Shown here one piece after another: positions 10,868 through 23,191 of a stretch of DNA of 64,000 bases. Made by a program: the position numbers and the translations under genes. Below the pieces are notes generated by a model that searched no databases, was not told where the DNA came from, and was given only the letters and a program-made list of their open reading frames with translations. Position 1 is the first letter of the stretch. Every line of letters begins with the position of its first letter. The DNA comes from Capronia americana (lineage: Eukaryota > Ascomycota > Eurotiomycetes > Chaetothyriales > Herpotrichiellaceae), in NCBI GenBank assembly GCA_016110215.1, contig JADWQD010000016.1, positions 248,001 through 312,000 on the forward strand. Reading direction: 5' to 3'.

Positions 10868-13800
10868 TTAGATGTACCACATGGCAAAGACAATGCCGTT
10901 GACGTTGAACAGGGGCATCAATGGCTTGACCTCAGACTCGGAAGGTTCCGAGCTGCGGCTGGGAGCCTGCTGCTTGAAACCAGCACCACCTTGTGGCCCA
11001 GCTGATGCAGGCAGATCTTCATGAGCCTTTGCACGATTGGAGGCCAGATGGGCGTAGTACACTGCTGGATGCAAGGACACAGAGGTCGTCGAGCGCATGT
11101 ACTGATAACAATGCTCGTAGATCATGTTCTGAAGCTGCTCCGGCTTGTGATTCAACTCATCGTAGAGGACAGAGTAGTGCACCGGTCGAGATGTGCCTTG
11201 CAATGCGATATGAGAGTAGAGATAGAAATCAAACTCATCAGGCGTGGTAACGTCTCTCTCGATCAGCGTGCCGGGAAGAGGATTGCCATTGTTGTCAGCG
11301 CCAGCTTTCTCAGGGAAAGCCCGGACATGGTGGCGTTTGGACGCGATGATGACAGTCATCTTGCCATTGAAATCCTCGGCAACCTCTTTGAGGACTGCTT
11401 TGATGTGCGGGACTTCCTGACGGATGACATGTTCGAACTGACCTTCGGAAACGCCATCTCGGATGTAGTAGATGTGCTGAGGCGCACGGCCGCCACCAAC
11501 ACTGGTCAACCACTGGCGAACAAGAGGCTTGAGCATATTGATCCAGTTCGCCTCTGAAATCATCTCGACGCGATAACCGTTGGTCTGACAAGCAGCAGCA
11601 TAGCGGCCACCGAATCGATCGAATGAGACGGTAATGGCAGCCATAGACGCTTGTTGACTGCCAGGAGAGGCATGAGAGACATCGGCGCCAATGATCATCG
11701 TGGGGGCGGAGAATGCCTTGAAGCCGCTCGAGGAGTGAGGCACAACTTGAGAAGTGGTACCACCCAACTTGGCGTTGACCTTCATCAGTACATTTGAGTA
11801 GTACTGGGGGTTGCCCTTCTGTACTTGCTCAATCTGCATCACTTGAGAGACGACACCAAATCGACAATCACAAGACTTCTTGATTCGGAGGTAGTTGAAA
11901 GAGTTCTTATCCTGAACGAGGAAGACGAGAAGTTGAGGTCGACGCTTGAATTTGTTGCCGGTCTCCTGGTGCAAGTTTGCCACTGCAGCGCCAGTGTCGC
12001 TGGGAAGCATCATAGTGTGGGGCGGGGCGTTTGCAACTTGCCCACCGTGGTTGCGGTAGGCTCGGGCGAAGTCGAGGGCGAACTGATCGATCTGAGCCTT
12101 CTCGACGCGGCGCTTGCCGGGAAAGACCCCAATGCCCCAAGAGACAAGTTCCTGAGGATTGCCGGTGAGGAAGCGCTTTCCTTTGAGATCCCAGCGACCA
12201 CGGGTCCCAGGTTGCTCAATACGGTTCTGGCCAAACTTGATACCTGGAGCTGGTAGCACTCGAGCCTGGGTGCGGATCTGCTGATTGTTGATGCGAAGAT
12301 TGTATCCTTTCAGATAATTGTCGCCCTCCCAGTTCAACCAACCCTTTCCTTCATTGATAGCCTCGAGTCGAGTGCGGGGGCGAGAGACAGCAAACTTGAT
12401 CATGTTGCTGGTCTGATATTCGTCAAGCTTCGAAGCGTAACGTTGGCCTTCGATGATTTGCAGGAATTCCATAGGGTAGAGAACGTTCTTCTTGGTCATT
12501 TCTACCAGTGGGAGATTAGGGTATTGTAGGGTGAGGTTGTACTTGCGTCGGAAGTACTGAGCAACAGAAATTCTCTCGCCGGTAGGCTTTTTGGTGCTCG
12601 GATCCTTCCAATCAAGCATCTCTTGATTGGCGTTGTTGACTGAGAATCGGACAATCTTCCACTCTTTGTTGGGTAATGGATTGCCTTTGTACACAGCCTT
12701 AACCTCAACACCTTTGAAGGCACGCTGAACAGCCTTGTGTAAGGCGTTAGGCTCACGGGAACCGTTGGTCTGCGAAGGGCGCATCTGAGCAGCGATCGAA
12801 TTGACGTCGGTGAATTCTCGCCACTTGGTGACCATAGCGGATGTCAGGGAAGTTGGACGCCAGAAACAAGTATTCGCGACGTCAAGGTTGATGATGAGCT
12901 TCTGACCTTCAGCAAGGCGCATTGATTGATAAATACCGCGACAAGCCTCGATACCGCCTCCAAGGTCTTTTCGCTGACCCTGTCTCTTGAAAAGAGAACG
13001 TTTGATGGGAATGAATTGTGGATTCTGGGATGGGCCTTCACGGAGTAGGTGGTCCAAGAAGATGATAGCCTCAGCAACGGTCGAGGACATCTGGACCTTT
13101 CGCTCTAGGAAGCTCTGAATGATATTCGGACTGAGTTCGCGTGTCTTCTTGATGTGTAGGCGGAAAGAGTTGCGACCATCTCGGGAAGGGCGGCCTTCTT
13201 CGGCGTCAAGGTCGACCATGGCGCGAATCTCACCGTGGTCTTTGAGCGACCAAGCGAGACGATTGCCATCCCAGATCATCTGAGGACCAGTCTTCTCCTT
13301 GCGAGTCTTGGAGTCCCAGACTTTACGGTTGACAATTCGCTTCTCTGCGCCGGTGCCAATGACAACGTCGTACTGGTATATCTTGAGTGTAGGATATTCG
13401 GTGACTTTGAATGCATTGACGTTCATCGGAACTGCTTGACCAGTTGTATTGAAGCCGGGGCGCTTGGTGAACTGGGTTGGCACAGTGTACTGTTCAGTAT
13501 CGTCAGTACCAGGGCCACGGATATTCCGGAAATATGGGATGTAGGTAGGAGCGGCATTTGCTCCAGGGGACGGGTTCGCGGATCCTGCTTGAGCTGGGGA
13601 ATATGTGCCAGAAACCGAACGAGAACGAGCAGGAGATTGAGTGATGGGGCCGGTTGGAGAACCACCGCCAGAAATTGGACGAGAACGAGGCGGAGATTGA
13701 GTAATGGGGTCGGTTGGAGAACCACCGCGAGAGGATGGAGGAGACATCTTGCCCAATATTTCTCGCTGTGGAAAGTCTTGGTAGGAGATCTGTGCGAACA

Positions 13801-14613
13801 AGGCCACAAAGAAGAGGGGAGTTGGGGGTATAAGTAGGTCGGAGATCGAGCAGGAAAAGCCATTGTGCCTTGGTGAAGATGGGGAAGAGGGAATGGGATG
13901 ACTGTGCCACTAAGACAGAGCGGCTGACAGTTCAGGGCACAAGATGTAGAAGTCGCATTGAAGGAGGGAGACGTGAAGGGCAGATTCAAATGAGCTTCAC
14001 CATGAGAGCATGGCGGACGACTGTGGATACGGAAGAAGTAGGGCACTGGAAGAGGAGTGACAATTGATGGGAAGTCGGAGCGGGAAGAGGGGGCTTAAGA
14101 GTCATAGGAATGCGAGATGGGATGGTCGTGTCAAGACAATGAAGACAGGCCGTGGATGGGGGTGACAAGAGATATGTGATGCAGTTGAGAAATTGAAGGA
14201 GCGTGACTCACCAACTGGTCGATGTTGTAGAATGAAGGAGGCAAGTCCACATTGCGCATCTGATCGGTGAAGCGTGCCGGACGATCACGAGCTGGATCTC
14301 CCAGAAGAGCGGCGGCTTGAGGCTGAGACGGTTCACCAGATTGACTGCTGCGACGGCTACTGCTGGTCGGTGCTTGTGGTTCAGAGCCTCCAGCTGGGGC
14401 ACCGGGACTACCGGCACCAGACGCAGCCGAGGGAGCTGTCGATCCAGCGCCACGACCGGCAGTGCCAGGACCGGACTGCGAAGCACTGCCTCGAGAAGCA
14501 GGGCCATCGAAAGCACCGGCTTGCCGTCGGTCTCCGCGGCGAGAAGCGGTTTCTGCTGGCTGCTGACCTCCAGTCGCACGGCCAGCGCCACGCTTGCGCG
14601 CAGAGCTAGACAT
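10868..14613 (-). CDS. Argonaute protein (QDE-2-type), RNA silencing
   Basis: This is the small-RNA-guided effector of RNA interference. Two exons fit: 14613-14212 (134 aa, Gly/Ala/Ser/Arg-rich) and 13789-10868 (973 aa), about 1107 aa in all. The order is ArgoN (near FTKRPGFNTTGQAVPMNV), PAZ, MID (LLVFLVQDKNSFNYL) and PIWI. The catalytic DEDH set can be placed in this model: D837 in IIGADVSH, E876 in RVEMIS, D912 in YYIRDGVSEG, and H1048 in YYAHLASNRAK. The protein ends in AMWYI, the usual Argonaute C-terminus. All four residues being present predicts slicer ability. Exon 1 ends at a strong GTGAGT donor. Two acceptors, before 13789 and before 13765, are both in frame and differ by eight residues. 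A start at the ATG at 13747 without exon 1 is the main alternative. No Dicer or RdRP gene lies nearby. Confidence 0.95.
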
Positions 14614-16104
14614 GTTGACAAGAAGATTGAATCTATGGACAGCGGAGTTAGTGTGAGATCTTGAGAAGAAGGGGAAGGATCCAACTTGAGTGGTTGGCGC
14701 TCAATTGAAGAATCAAGCTGAGATGAAGCTTGACGATGAAAGCAGTAAGGAAGATGTGAGGTTGTAAGATGATGAAGAGATGAGATGATGGGAAGGAAGT
14801 TTGGAAGATGAAGGAGACGAGATGATCAAGATATCTCTGATCACACGTGTGTTTGAAGGAAAATTCGGAAAAGTGTTTGTTGCTTTGTTGTGAAGTGAAA
14901 CAGGAAAGAAAGGCAGGCGGGAGGTGTACGCAGTGTGAGGGCAGGATCGACTGAGGCTTTGAAACCAAGTTCCAGGCTCAAAAGAAGGCACTTTGGGCAG
15001 GTGCAGAGGAGACACAAGAGTTTCTGATTGCTTACGCTGAAGGTTGAGATGTTGCTTGATTCCAGTCAGGCTGAAAGTTGAGGTTGGCGGAGTTGAAGCC
15101 CTCTCATGAAAGAGTGAATCGCAGTGTGGCCACAGCGACGTCTCTCGAGGAGCAACGGGGTGTTTGAACTGATCAGGTCCAAGGAGGAGTGATTGATGCT
15201 GGATCAACCAAGAGAAGAGAGGAGATGAGGGATGATGGAGAGAGAAGATGGTCAAAACGTCGGAAAAGAAGGAGATATTTGTAGTCGAGCGTCGGCGGCG
15301 CGCATGGTCGAGGCCTTGGCGACCGCGACGGTGACAGTGACAGTGACGACAACAATGATGTCGTTGACGCTGAAATCACCGTCTCGGCGTCGCCGTCGTC
15401 ACGGCACACGTGCTGTTGGCTATTGTGTGAGGCTCAATTGAGCGCTGGCGGTGAGGTTGAAGAAGTCAGGCTGAGAACGAGTTGATTGATTTAGACAAAG
15501 ACAGCGGGATTGTCGCACTACGCTACATCGACACTAGGCCCTAGAGGCAGCGAATCACCGGCAACCTACAGGGCGTCCAACAACAGACCCAGCAGAATCC
15601 ATGGAACCAACCCGGCCTCTCGAAGATTCCCCCCTGAGTGCAAACGGTACAGCTACACTACCTCATGGAACTTGTGTCGAGAAGGAATCGCACACTGAGA
15701 AGAGCAGGCTTGTGGGGTTTGTGGAACTACACTACTACACTTCGACAGCGCACAGGGAGGTCACGACGTGCTAAGAAGTAGTCGACGGTCAAACACCCGA
15801 GGACGTGGCAGAAGAGTGAAGCAAAATTCAATAGCAATGAGGCCGATCTGAGTGAAGACTGGCAGAGCTTCTGACAACCTGAAGATTCTGGAAAACCCTT
15901 AAATCCTGTGTGTGCAGGATGATTCCCCAACTGGCCATCCTTGAGAACACCTTATGTCATGGATACAGAATGCTCTCCACCCCTGTTTCGCTGAAGACCG
16001 AAGACTGCTGTCCCCCAATAATATCGAGCATCACGCCTCCTCCCAGTGCCTTCCAACGCCAGGGACATGCTTTTAAATTAGCCAAGGCTAGATTTCACAC
16101 CTTG
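14614..16104. other. Intergenic between Argonaute (5' side) and RNA14 (3' side)
   Basis: No gene recognised. It presumably holds the Argonaute promoter and leader. Two CACGTG E-box cores are present, at 14844-14849 (inside the 10-bp palindrome CACACGTGTG) and 15407-15412, and a short GTGACA repeat near 15330-15345. Confidence 0.5.
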
Positions 16105-19100
16105 CTACGCGTATCGAAAGGGTGCTAGTATCAAGTCAGTAAACTGCTCACGCACGGTGAGTCTCGAATGCACTTACCCGCTCCGTATTGGCCTTGTGTA
16201 ACATTTGGCGGCGGCGGGAAGCCCTGCGGCGGCATGGGTGGATATGGTGGCCAGCCAGGTTGGGTTTGTGAAGGCGGCGGCTGGTGGGCTTGGCTGGGGA
16301 TTGCCGATGGCGCTGGCAATTTGATGTCGCGGATCAACTCCATCATCTTCACCGCGTCAAATCGAGTTTCGACATAGGTTGAGGCTTTTGGCAGTATGCT
16401 CAGCATATAAGCAATCCCCGGAGGCAGCGGTTGAGGAACTGGAGGGAACGAAGGCAGCGGAGCAGGCGCGTTCGCCTGGCGCTGCTGCTGCTGCTGATTC
16501 ATGCGGCGACCGGCAGCTCCTTTCAGGGGGGATTCGCCACGCGCGAGTTTCCGCGGCCCACCGCTATCTTCCAAATCGTCTGGGTATGGTCGTTTGGGAG
16601 AATGTGTTGTGATGGCATCAATGACTTTCTGGATGGGAGAGTTCACCGCTTCGATCGATGTTTCCACAGACGGGAGGACGAGGGAGTGCAAGGGGCGCAT
16701 CTGTTGGGGTGAAATGATGGGATGGATATGCATGGTGTCGAACAACGGAGTGCTGTACCGACTGGAGAAGAGCTTGAGCGTCGGGTCTTCCGGGAAATGT
16801 TTCTTCATCCTCTCTTCGAGAGCCTGAACCTGAGCCAATTCGCCGTACTTGGATTCATAATTGTGCATGAACGCAAAAAGCGGTTTGGCCTTCGCCGTCT
16901 GTTCACGATCTTCGTGCGCAAGGAGTCGTTTGACAGTGGTCTCGAAGACTGCTCGTGCATTTGTGACATCTTGGATATCAAAGAGATGTTGGATATACTG
17001 AAGCGGCAAGTAGTCATCCTCAGGAAACAGCTTCATGCCACGCTCAAGGATCTTTGTGCCAGCAGGATCTCGGTAGCATTGCCACTCGATGCGTGCCGAT
17101 TCCACGTAGAAGTCGCTCGTGAGTTTACCCCGTTTGCGTGCTTCGGTGAATATAAGCCGAAACCCCTGCGGACCCTTTTCTCCCGGGGGTCCTTTGCCCT
17201 GGACTCGTCGCGTCGAGCGCATCAGCGCAAGCCATGCATGTGAGACCATCCGACTGAGGACGCCCGTTTGCGCTTGAGCCCCTCTCTTGATCGCCGCGAT
17301 CTGGTTATCGAGAGCAGCTTTCTTGGCTGTGACATTCGCGGCGTTGATATCGTCGTCCTGGTCGCCATCTCCTTCTTCGCTGCTAGCGGCGGCAAGTTCT
17401 ATCTTCTGCACATCCTGCTTTTCACGTGCAGATACCTTTCTGATCAATTCGTACAGCGCATCGAGTAATTTGTCGTACGGTTCGCGAATCTTTTTCATTC
17501 GTTCTTTGGCGCCGGGGTCAGCGCTTTCATCGTTTTGGGTCGAGGCCTCAATACGGTCTGCAAGTTTGAACGCTAGAAGTGGTGATTCAGGGTTGGCCGC
17601 AATGCCATGATTGAGAAGCTTCATCCCGTCATTTTCAAGGCCGTTGCTCAAACAGAAGTCGACCGCGTCGTACCACATTTCTGGCCAGAACTGTAGTGCC
17701 ATGAGAGCCTGCTTATATGTGAAGAGAATGCGACTCCGGTACAGAGCAAGATCTTCATCCTTGAGAACGAGGTTGTCTTCCTTCTCCCATTCAATCCACT
17801 GCTTCCAGAGAGCAACTTGCTGCATATACTCTGCGTGACCTTCAAAGCCAGCTGCTGGTGGCAGACGTGGTTTTGAGGTTCGCTTGAGGTCTCTCGTCAA
17901 GTTCTGCAGTTGAGTGTATGCAGTTCTCGCGGTCATATAGACAGGGGATTTCTCCTGGAGATACTTTCGGCCCTGTGGAGATGTTAGCGCAGCTTCCCAA
18001 GCATGACAGACGAATATGCATACATTGACTTTACTCAACCCTGTCTCAAATGCATCATACTCTTTCCACAGAGCCGTTGTCGCTGCCGTGGGAACAGCAA
18101 TTGCTTTTTGATAGGCCGCGCGAAGAGTATCAACCTTTGCTCCATCTTGCCAACCAGTACCACCGACGGTCCCTGGCCCGGTCTTCAGGAAGTTGATATA
18201 GTCCTGCCATAACGGACCCGACTCTTTGTCCATACCGATGGTCTTGAGAGCGAAAGAAAAGGATTCGTTGATGATGCCATAGGATCTGGCAACATCACCC
18301 GTCTGCATGCTATTCCGTCGGCGTATATAGTTGATGTACAGTGACCACAGAGGAACGTCAAGGACTTCCAGGAGGGATCGATTGAAGAGGGTCTCCATGG
18401 GGCGCATGCGATCGTGCTCCTCCTCAAACTTCACATAGGCGCACCATTGATCAGCCTGCTATCGGTCAGTAATCATTCTGCAAGACGCAGGCAGGTCGGC
18501 ACGTACAGCGAAGGGAAAGACTCTCAGGTAGTCCTCGTACACTCGACGGGCGTCTTCTTGCTTGTTCCGATTCTTGAATTCGTCGATTAGTTCAAGATAG
18601 GCATCAATATCACCACGAGGGTCATCTTTGATGCGATCTTCCAGAATTCCAACCACATCATGAGCAAGTCGAGACTTGGGCAAGCCTGGAGCAACAAAGC
18701 CGTTCACATGAGGACGAGGTGGAGAAGTCGGAGCTGGAAGATCAGGGACAGTGTGAGAAGGTGTCGCAGTTGCTGCGCGCGGAGCATGCAGGTCAATACT
18801 GGCACCTGGGGCAGGAGTGGAAGAAGAAAGGTCAGCGTCAGCAGGACTACCAGTGGCCTGGACAGGAGCAGGAGTGATTCCATTTTCTTTTTCTGGTGAC
18901 TGGGAACTTCTATCAAGCGAGGTGGGGATTTGGTTTGCAGAGTCATCAGCAGGTGTTGGGACATCGAAGTCCATGCCCACAGAGGGATCATAGACATCAG
19001 CTTCATCCTTCTCGTCTTGCGTGCCTTCCTCATCCTCAGGGTCATCATCAACTTCAAACCCGCCGACTATGCGAGGCTTGGATTGCGCAGGCACGGACTG

Positions 19101-19322
19101 GGTCATGGCTGGTTGGGAAGCAGGAAGAGGATAAAGATTGGACTGTATTGGCGAGAGTATGGGATCCTGTTGATTATCGACCGAACTCTGCTCCGAGGTC
19201 GGAAATGGCTGTGAGAACGCTGCGCTCGACTGATCGTTGCCAGCGGCACTTCCGTTGTTGAAATATGACAACTGCGCAGCGTCTTCAGATGGTGAAAGCA
19301 CCTCTCGATCTGGGGTGGCCAT
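16105..19322 (-). CDS. RNA14: mRNA 3'-end processing factor RNA14 (CstF-77 homologue)
   Basis: RNA14 is the scaffold of cleavage factor IA, which cleaves and polyadenylates pre-mRNA in the nucleus. Exons: 19322-18507, 18455-18024, 17972-16178, 16124-16105, about 1020 aa. The first ~270 residues are Ser/Pro/acidic and probably disordered. The HAT-repeat (Suf) domain starts at about GILEDRIKDDPRGDIDAYL and covers exons 2 and 3. Near the C-terminus the stretch YMLSILPKASTYVETRF followed by KMMELIRDI is the Rna15-binding monkeytail. The start at 19322 (MATPDREV) is chosen because upstream in-frame sequence looks like leader; an ATG at 19556 is possible. The intron at 17973-18023 is 51 nt and stop-free. 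The last exon is inferred from a GTAAGT donor (16177) and a CTAG acceptor; unspliced, the frame would end at 16131 with a different tail. Confidence 0.9.
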
Positions 19323-19952
19323 AATGGCGGCGGCTAGCCTGTGCGCCCTGGCAAAGTCGAGGATGGAGGAGAGAAGAGGGACTCTGATAGTGTCAGCGTT
19401 GATGGCTCTTCTGATCCTGTTTGATGTGGACAGACCGATGTTGATGTTGCGACAGAACCTGTGATGTCTTGTCGTGAGAACGATGTCATAGTCTAGAAAT
19501 TTGTAAGGTCTAAGAAGATGAAAGTGACATATCACGAAGAGAGAGGGGAATGCCAAATTCTGTTTGATGGCTGCACAGGAGGGGCAGTTGTGAAATTGCT
19601 CGCGTGCAGATGAAGGTCGAATGAACTCATTGTTCGAGATTCAGTCATCGCGAAGATCGAGAGCACCTCGGAAAAACTACGCCTATTTCCATCTCTCTCC
19701 CGACAGACAAGCCCCATAAAGCGGCGTCCAACCTCACAAGGGAAGTATGTAAAAGCAGCGACAGGTATAGTCAAATTGGGTAGTCAATTAAGACGCGACT
19801 TCTCGCGCCGTAGATATTCCTTCATCCCACCCTGCAGACCACCAGTCTCTCCATCGCGAGGAACCCTTTACGGATCGCATCGGCGACGCAACTTTATTGT
19901 CACAATTCTAGTTGTCGTACACGGCCTACGGACACCGTCACGCGCCGCAACC
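19323..19952. promoter_or_regulatory. Shared divergent promoter, RNA14 / ASF1
   Basis: 630 bp separate the two start codons, which point away from each other. The region must hold both promoters. Apart from pyrimidine-rich leaders I see no diagnostic site. Confidence 0.6.
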
Positions 19953-21012
19953 ATGTCGGTGGTCTCTCTCCTCGGTGTCAAGGTGCTTAACAACCCAGCG
20001 GCATTCAACGCGCCCTACAAGTTCGAGATCACGTTCGAATGCCTAGAGCAATTGCGCGAAGGTAAGGTTTTTTGCAATTGTAAAGCGCACAAATACAAAT
20101 GCGCGCCGACTCTCCCCCCTCTACTGCAGATCGACTGACCGCCCAAAACGCACAGATCTAGAATGGAAACTCACCTACGTCGGCTCCGCCACGTCTGCAG
20201 AACATGACCAAGAGCTCGACTCGCTGCTCGTCGGCCCTATCCCCATCGGTGTCAACAAATTTATATTTGAAGCCGATCCTCCCAACACTCAGCGCCTGCC
20301 TTCGTCTGAGATCCTTGGCGTGACTGTCATTCTTCTGACCTGCTCGTACGATGGAAGAGAATTCGTCCGCGTGGGTTACTACGTCAACAATGAGTACGAC
20401 GATGAGATCTTGAATGCCGACCCGCCTGCCAAACCCGTCATTGAGAAAATCCGACGCAACGTGCTCGCTGAGAAGCCCCGAGTTACCAGATTCGCGATCA
20501 AGTGGTATGATGATTACCGAAATCGGCTTACCAACGCAATGCACAATGGCTAACGTGGTCCAATCTACATTGACAGGGACTCCGAAGAATCAGCACCGGC
20601 CGAATATCCTCCCGACCAGCCCGAAGCCGACACCCTTGACGACGATGGCGCAGCCTACGGGGCGGAAGAAGCAGAATTGCAAGCCGCACTCGAGAAGGAA
20701 CTCGAAGATACCGAAGCCAAGATGGTCAAGGGCACCGACGACGTCGAAGACAAGGAAATGACAGATGGCAACAAAGTCAAGGACGAGGACGAAGTCAGCG
20801 AGGCTGGTAGCGAGGATCTCGAGCAAGAAAGCAGCGATGAAGATGACGATGAGGAGGAAGGCGAAGACGAAGAAGGTGCCGAGGGAGAGGACACTGAAAT
20901 GGCGGATGGCGAAGACAAGCCTACTGCGTCCACCGGCACTGCTACTACAAATGCTGAGGCGAACGGCGAGCAGAAAGGCGCGGAGTCGAAGCCGGAGGTC
21001 ATGGTCCATTAG
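19953..21012 (+). CDS. ASF1: Histone chaperone ASF1 (H3-H4 binding)
   Basis: ASF1 hands H3-H4 dimers to CAF-1 and HIR during chromatin assembly and acts in the nucleus. Exons 19953-20061, 20156-20504 and 20577-21012 give 297 aa. The immunoglobulin-like core covers the first ~155 residues, beginning MSVVSLLGVKVLNNPAAF and including VRVGYYVNNEYDDE and NVLAEKPRVTRFAIKW, all nearly invariant in the family. The second intron (20505-20576) falls right after the core. The last ~140 residues are a Glu/Asp-rich acidic tail, usual in fungal ASF1. Splice sites are fixed by conservation on both sides (REDLEWKLTYVGSA and IKWDSEESAP). It is divergent from RNA14 and convergent with the next gene. Confidence 0.97.
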
Positions 21013-21400
21013 AGCGGGAGTCCCACGGCGCTAGCGAAGAGTGGACTAATTTTCATCGGCCAGGTCTAGCTTTGAACACGGCGGTTTTGAACAGACAGCA
21101 AGGCGTTAGGCGTACGCGGCATTGATCGGCTGGTTCCAGAATGGCGGTGATGTGCCAGGTATGCACAGCATACGGGCCGAGAGCAGAGCACGGCAGGCGT
21201 TGATGACAGCGAGCATGGCATAGTTTTTTTCCTGCGAGAACACGATACGACCTGTACCAGCATTGGTGGTGTCTACGGTGGGTTGGAGACGAGTACCCCT
21301 GCCTGGATGGCGGCACCGAACTAGACATACACATGCGCAGACTAATGGCTGAGATGAATTGTTTCTTACCCAAGTTCTGCACTTGCTCTCAACCCATTCT
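21013..21400. other. Convergent 3' flanks of ASF1 and the RCC1-repeat gene
   Basis: 388 bp without a gene; expected to hold both polyadenylation regions. Confidence 0.6.
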
Positions 21401-23191
21401 TCAGACACCTGAATAAACAGCAGTCACATTCCTGCCGCACTCGACCCTCTGCTCCATCCGAACCCTCCGCCCCTTGACGTTGACGTCCTTCATCGGCGTC
21501 AAATGAAGTCTGTGCTCCTCTCTCCTCCCTGCTTCCACCTCACTCGCCATGTCCAACGGCTTGATGTACACCGGGGTCGCGTTGTTGTTCCTCTTGCCTG
21601 TACCCAACTGATAGAATTCATTCCCTCCCCACAAGAGCACATCAGACCCCCAATTTGTATCGTCCTCGGAGGATTTCTCACTCGCGTTGAGATAGGTTAC
21701 GTTGTCTAGAACGGCGGAGGCGTGGGTGCTGCCGACGGAGATCTGGGACATGCGGATAGGGATTACTTTGCGGGTTTTCTCATCGTATTCGAACAATCCC
21801 GAAAGTGCGGGGATCTTCGTCGGTGTTCCTTGAATATGTGTCCATCTCCCGTTTCCCAACGTTCCCTTGATGCCTGTGCCGCATGTCCAGGTGTCTGCGG
21901 TGATCTTGCCCAGGTTGGAGATGGAAGATCGGTCTTCGTCGGGGCCGACGACGCGGGTGGCCTCGACGGTGAAAAAGCTGTTTTGGCCGCCGGCGGCGAT
22001 GGATGTGACACGGGGGGTTTGGTTTGTTCCTTGGTATAGGCGGCTTGTGGGTAAAAGAGAGGGTGCATCGATGAAGGGTGCTTCGGGGTTATAATCGAAG
22101 CCGAGTTGGCCGGAAGAGTTGTCTCCGAACGCGAAGACCCGGCCTTCTTTGTCGAGAACGAGAGAGTGATGGTCTCCCGTGGCGAGTTTGGTGATGTCGA
22201 AGCCCTTCAACGTGGTGAGTTCGTGGCACATGTCGTAGCGGCCTTCGGGGCGGGTGAGCCATGTTACTCCAGGGACGCCGAGTTGGCCACGACTAGGGAA
22301 ATCCTCTGTCCCAGAGGCGGCGGAGAAGACTCGACCGGATGATGTGAGAAGGAGGACGTGTTCTAGACCGCCGCTGATGGCGGTCACCTTCTCGCGCGTT
22401 CCCAAGTTTTTAGGTTCCAGCTTTCTGTAGCTGATTGCGGAGGTCGAGCTCCAGAACGGGATCCAGGAACTCTCGGTCTGCTTGCGTCCGCTTTCTTGGT
22501 CCGCTTTCGAGACAGGGATGGAGTAGACTGTTCCGTTTTTGCCCAGGCCGATGATTCGATCTCTGGATATGGCAATCGACGTTAGATTCTTGCCTTTCAG
22601 GGTGACTGTCGGCTGGCGGGTGTCCTCTGAATATGCATTGCCCCATTGTACGAGATCACCGTTCTCCAGCACTGCGGCCCCGAAGGTCCTATCAAGCTTG
22701 ATGTCTCGCAGCAGGACATTGTCAAACCAGCTTAGCCTTCGCGGTGTCTTGATATACGTCTCGTTCGACTCGGGAGCGGCGACTCGACCAGTGTTCGATC
22801 CCCAAACGTAGACACCTGGATTCTCCCAGCTCTTCTTGACTTGTAGATGTTGTGAGCTGATGAGATCCCTATTCTCTTCCTTTGACGCCCCTTCCTTCTT
22901 CTTTGGCTTCTCAATCAGCAGTTCTGGGGCATCCTGAGCGGGGGCTTCTGCTTGCGCAGGAGCAGGCGACCTGGTACCGATATAGATCAGAGCGAGGGCC
23001 GCCGCTGCTACAAGAAGCTTGGTACCCGAGCGTTTCACTCCCCGCCGAGGAGGGAGAGATGCTGGATTCGTAGCTTTCTGCGAGACGTGCCTGGTGTTAG
23101 GGAAGTGTCTGCACGGCTTTGAATGGACCAGTGAAGCCCGCTGCGAGCGTGCCAAAGTTCGTAGTGTCGAGGTCGGAATGCTCCTTGACAT
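21401..23191 (-). CDS. FMP25: Mitochondrial RCC1-repeat protein, Fmp25-like
   Basis: A single open frame of 596 aa. The N-terminus (MSRSIPTSTLRTLARSQRA) is basic and Ser/Arg-rich like a mitochondrial presequence. A hydrophobic segment at about residues 58-72 (KLLVAAAALALIYIG) would anchor it in the inner membrane. The rest carries RCC1-type beta-propeller repeats: VYVWGSNTGRV, DLVQWGNAYSE, ISGGLEHVLLLTSSGRVF, ATGDHHSLVLDKEGRVFAFGDNSSGQLG, and VLLWGGNEFYQLGTG. Yeast Fmp25 has the same architecture and is needed for an early step of cytochrome bc1 complex assembly; that role is inferred here. It is divergent from COG3, with starts 357 bp apart. Confidence 0.88.
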   Translation of the reverse strand: MSRSIPTSTLRTLARSQRASLVHSKPCRHFPNTRHVSQKATNPASLPPRRGVKRSGTKLLVAAAALALIYIGTRSPAPAQAEAPAQDAPELLIEKPKKKEGASKEENRDLISSQHLQVKKSWENPGVYVWGSNTGRVAAPESNETYIKTPRRLSWFDNVLLRDIKLDRTFGAAVLENGDLVQWGNAYSEDTRQPTVTLKGKNLTSIAISRDRIIGLGKNGTVYSIPVSKADQESGRKQTESSWIPFWSSTSAISYRKLEPKNLGTREKVTAISGGLEHVLLLTSSGRVFSAASGTEDFPSRGQLGVPGVTWLTRPEGRYDMCHELTTLKGFDITKLATGDHHSLVLDKEGRVFAFGDNSSGQLGFDYNPEAPFIDAPSLLPTSRLYQGTNQTPRVTSIAAGGQNSFFTVEATRVVGPDEDRSSISNLGKITADTWTCGTGIKGTLGNGRWTHIQGTPTKIPALSGLFEYDEKTRKVIPIRMSQISVGSTHASAVLDNVTYLNASEKSSEDDTNWGSDVLLWGGNEFYQLGTGKRNNNATPVYIKPLDMASEVEAGRREEHRLHLTPMKDVNVKGRRVRMEQRVECGRNVTAVYSGV

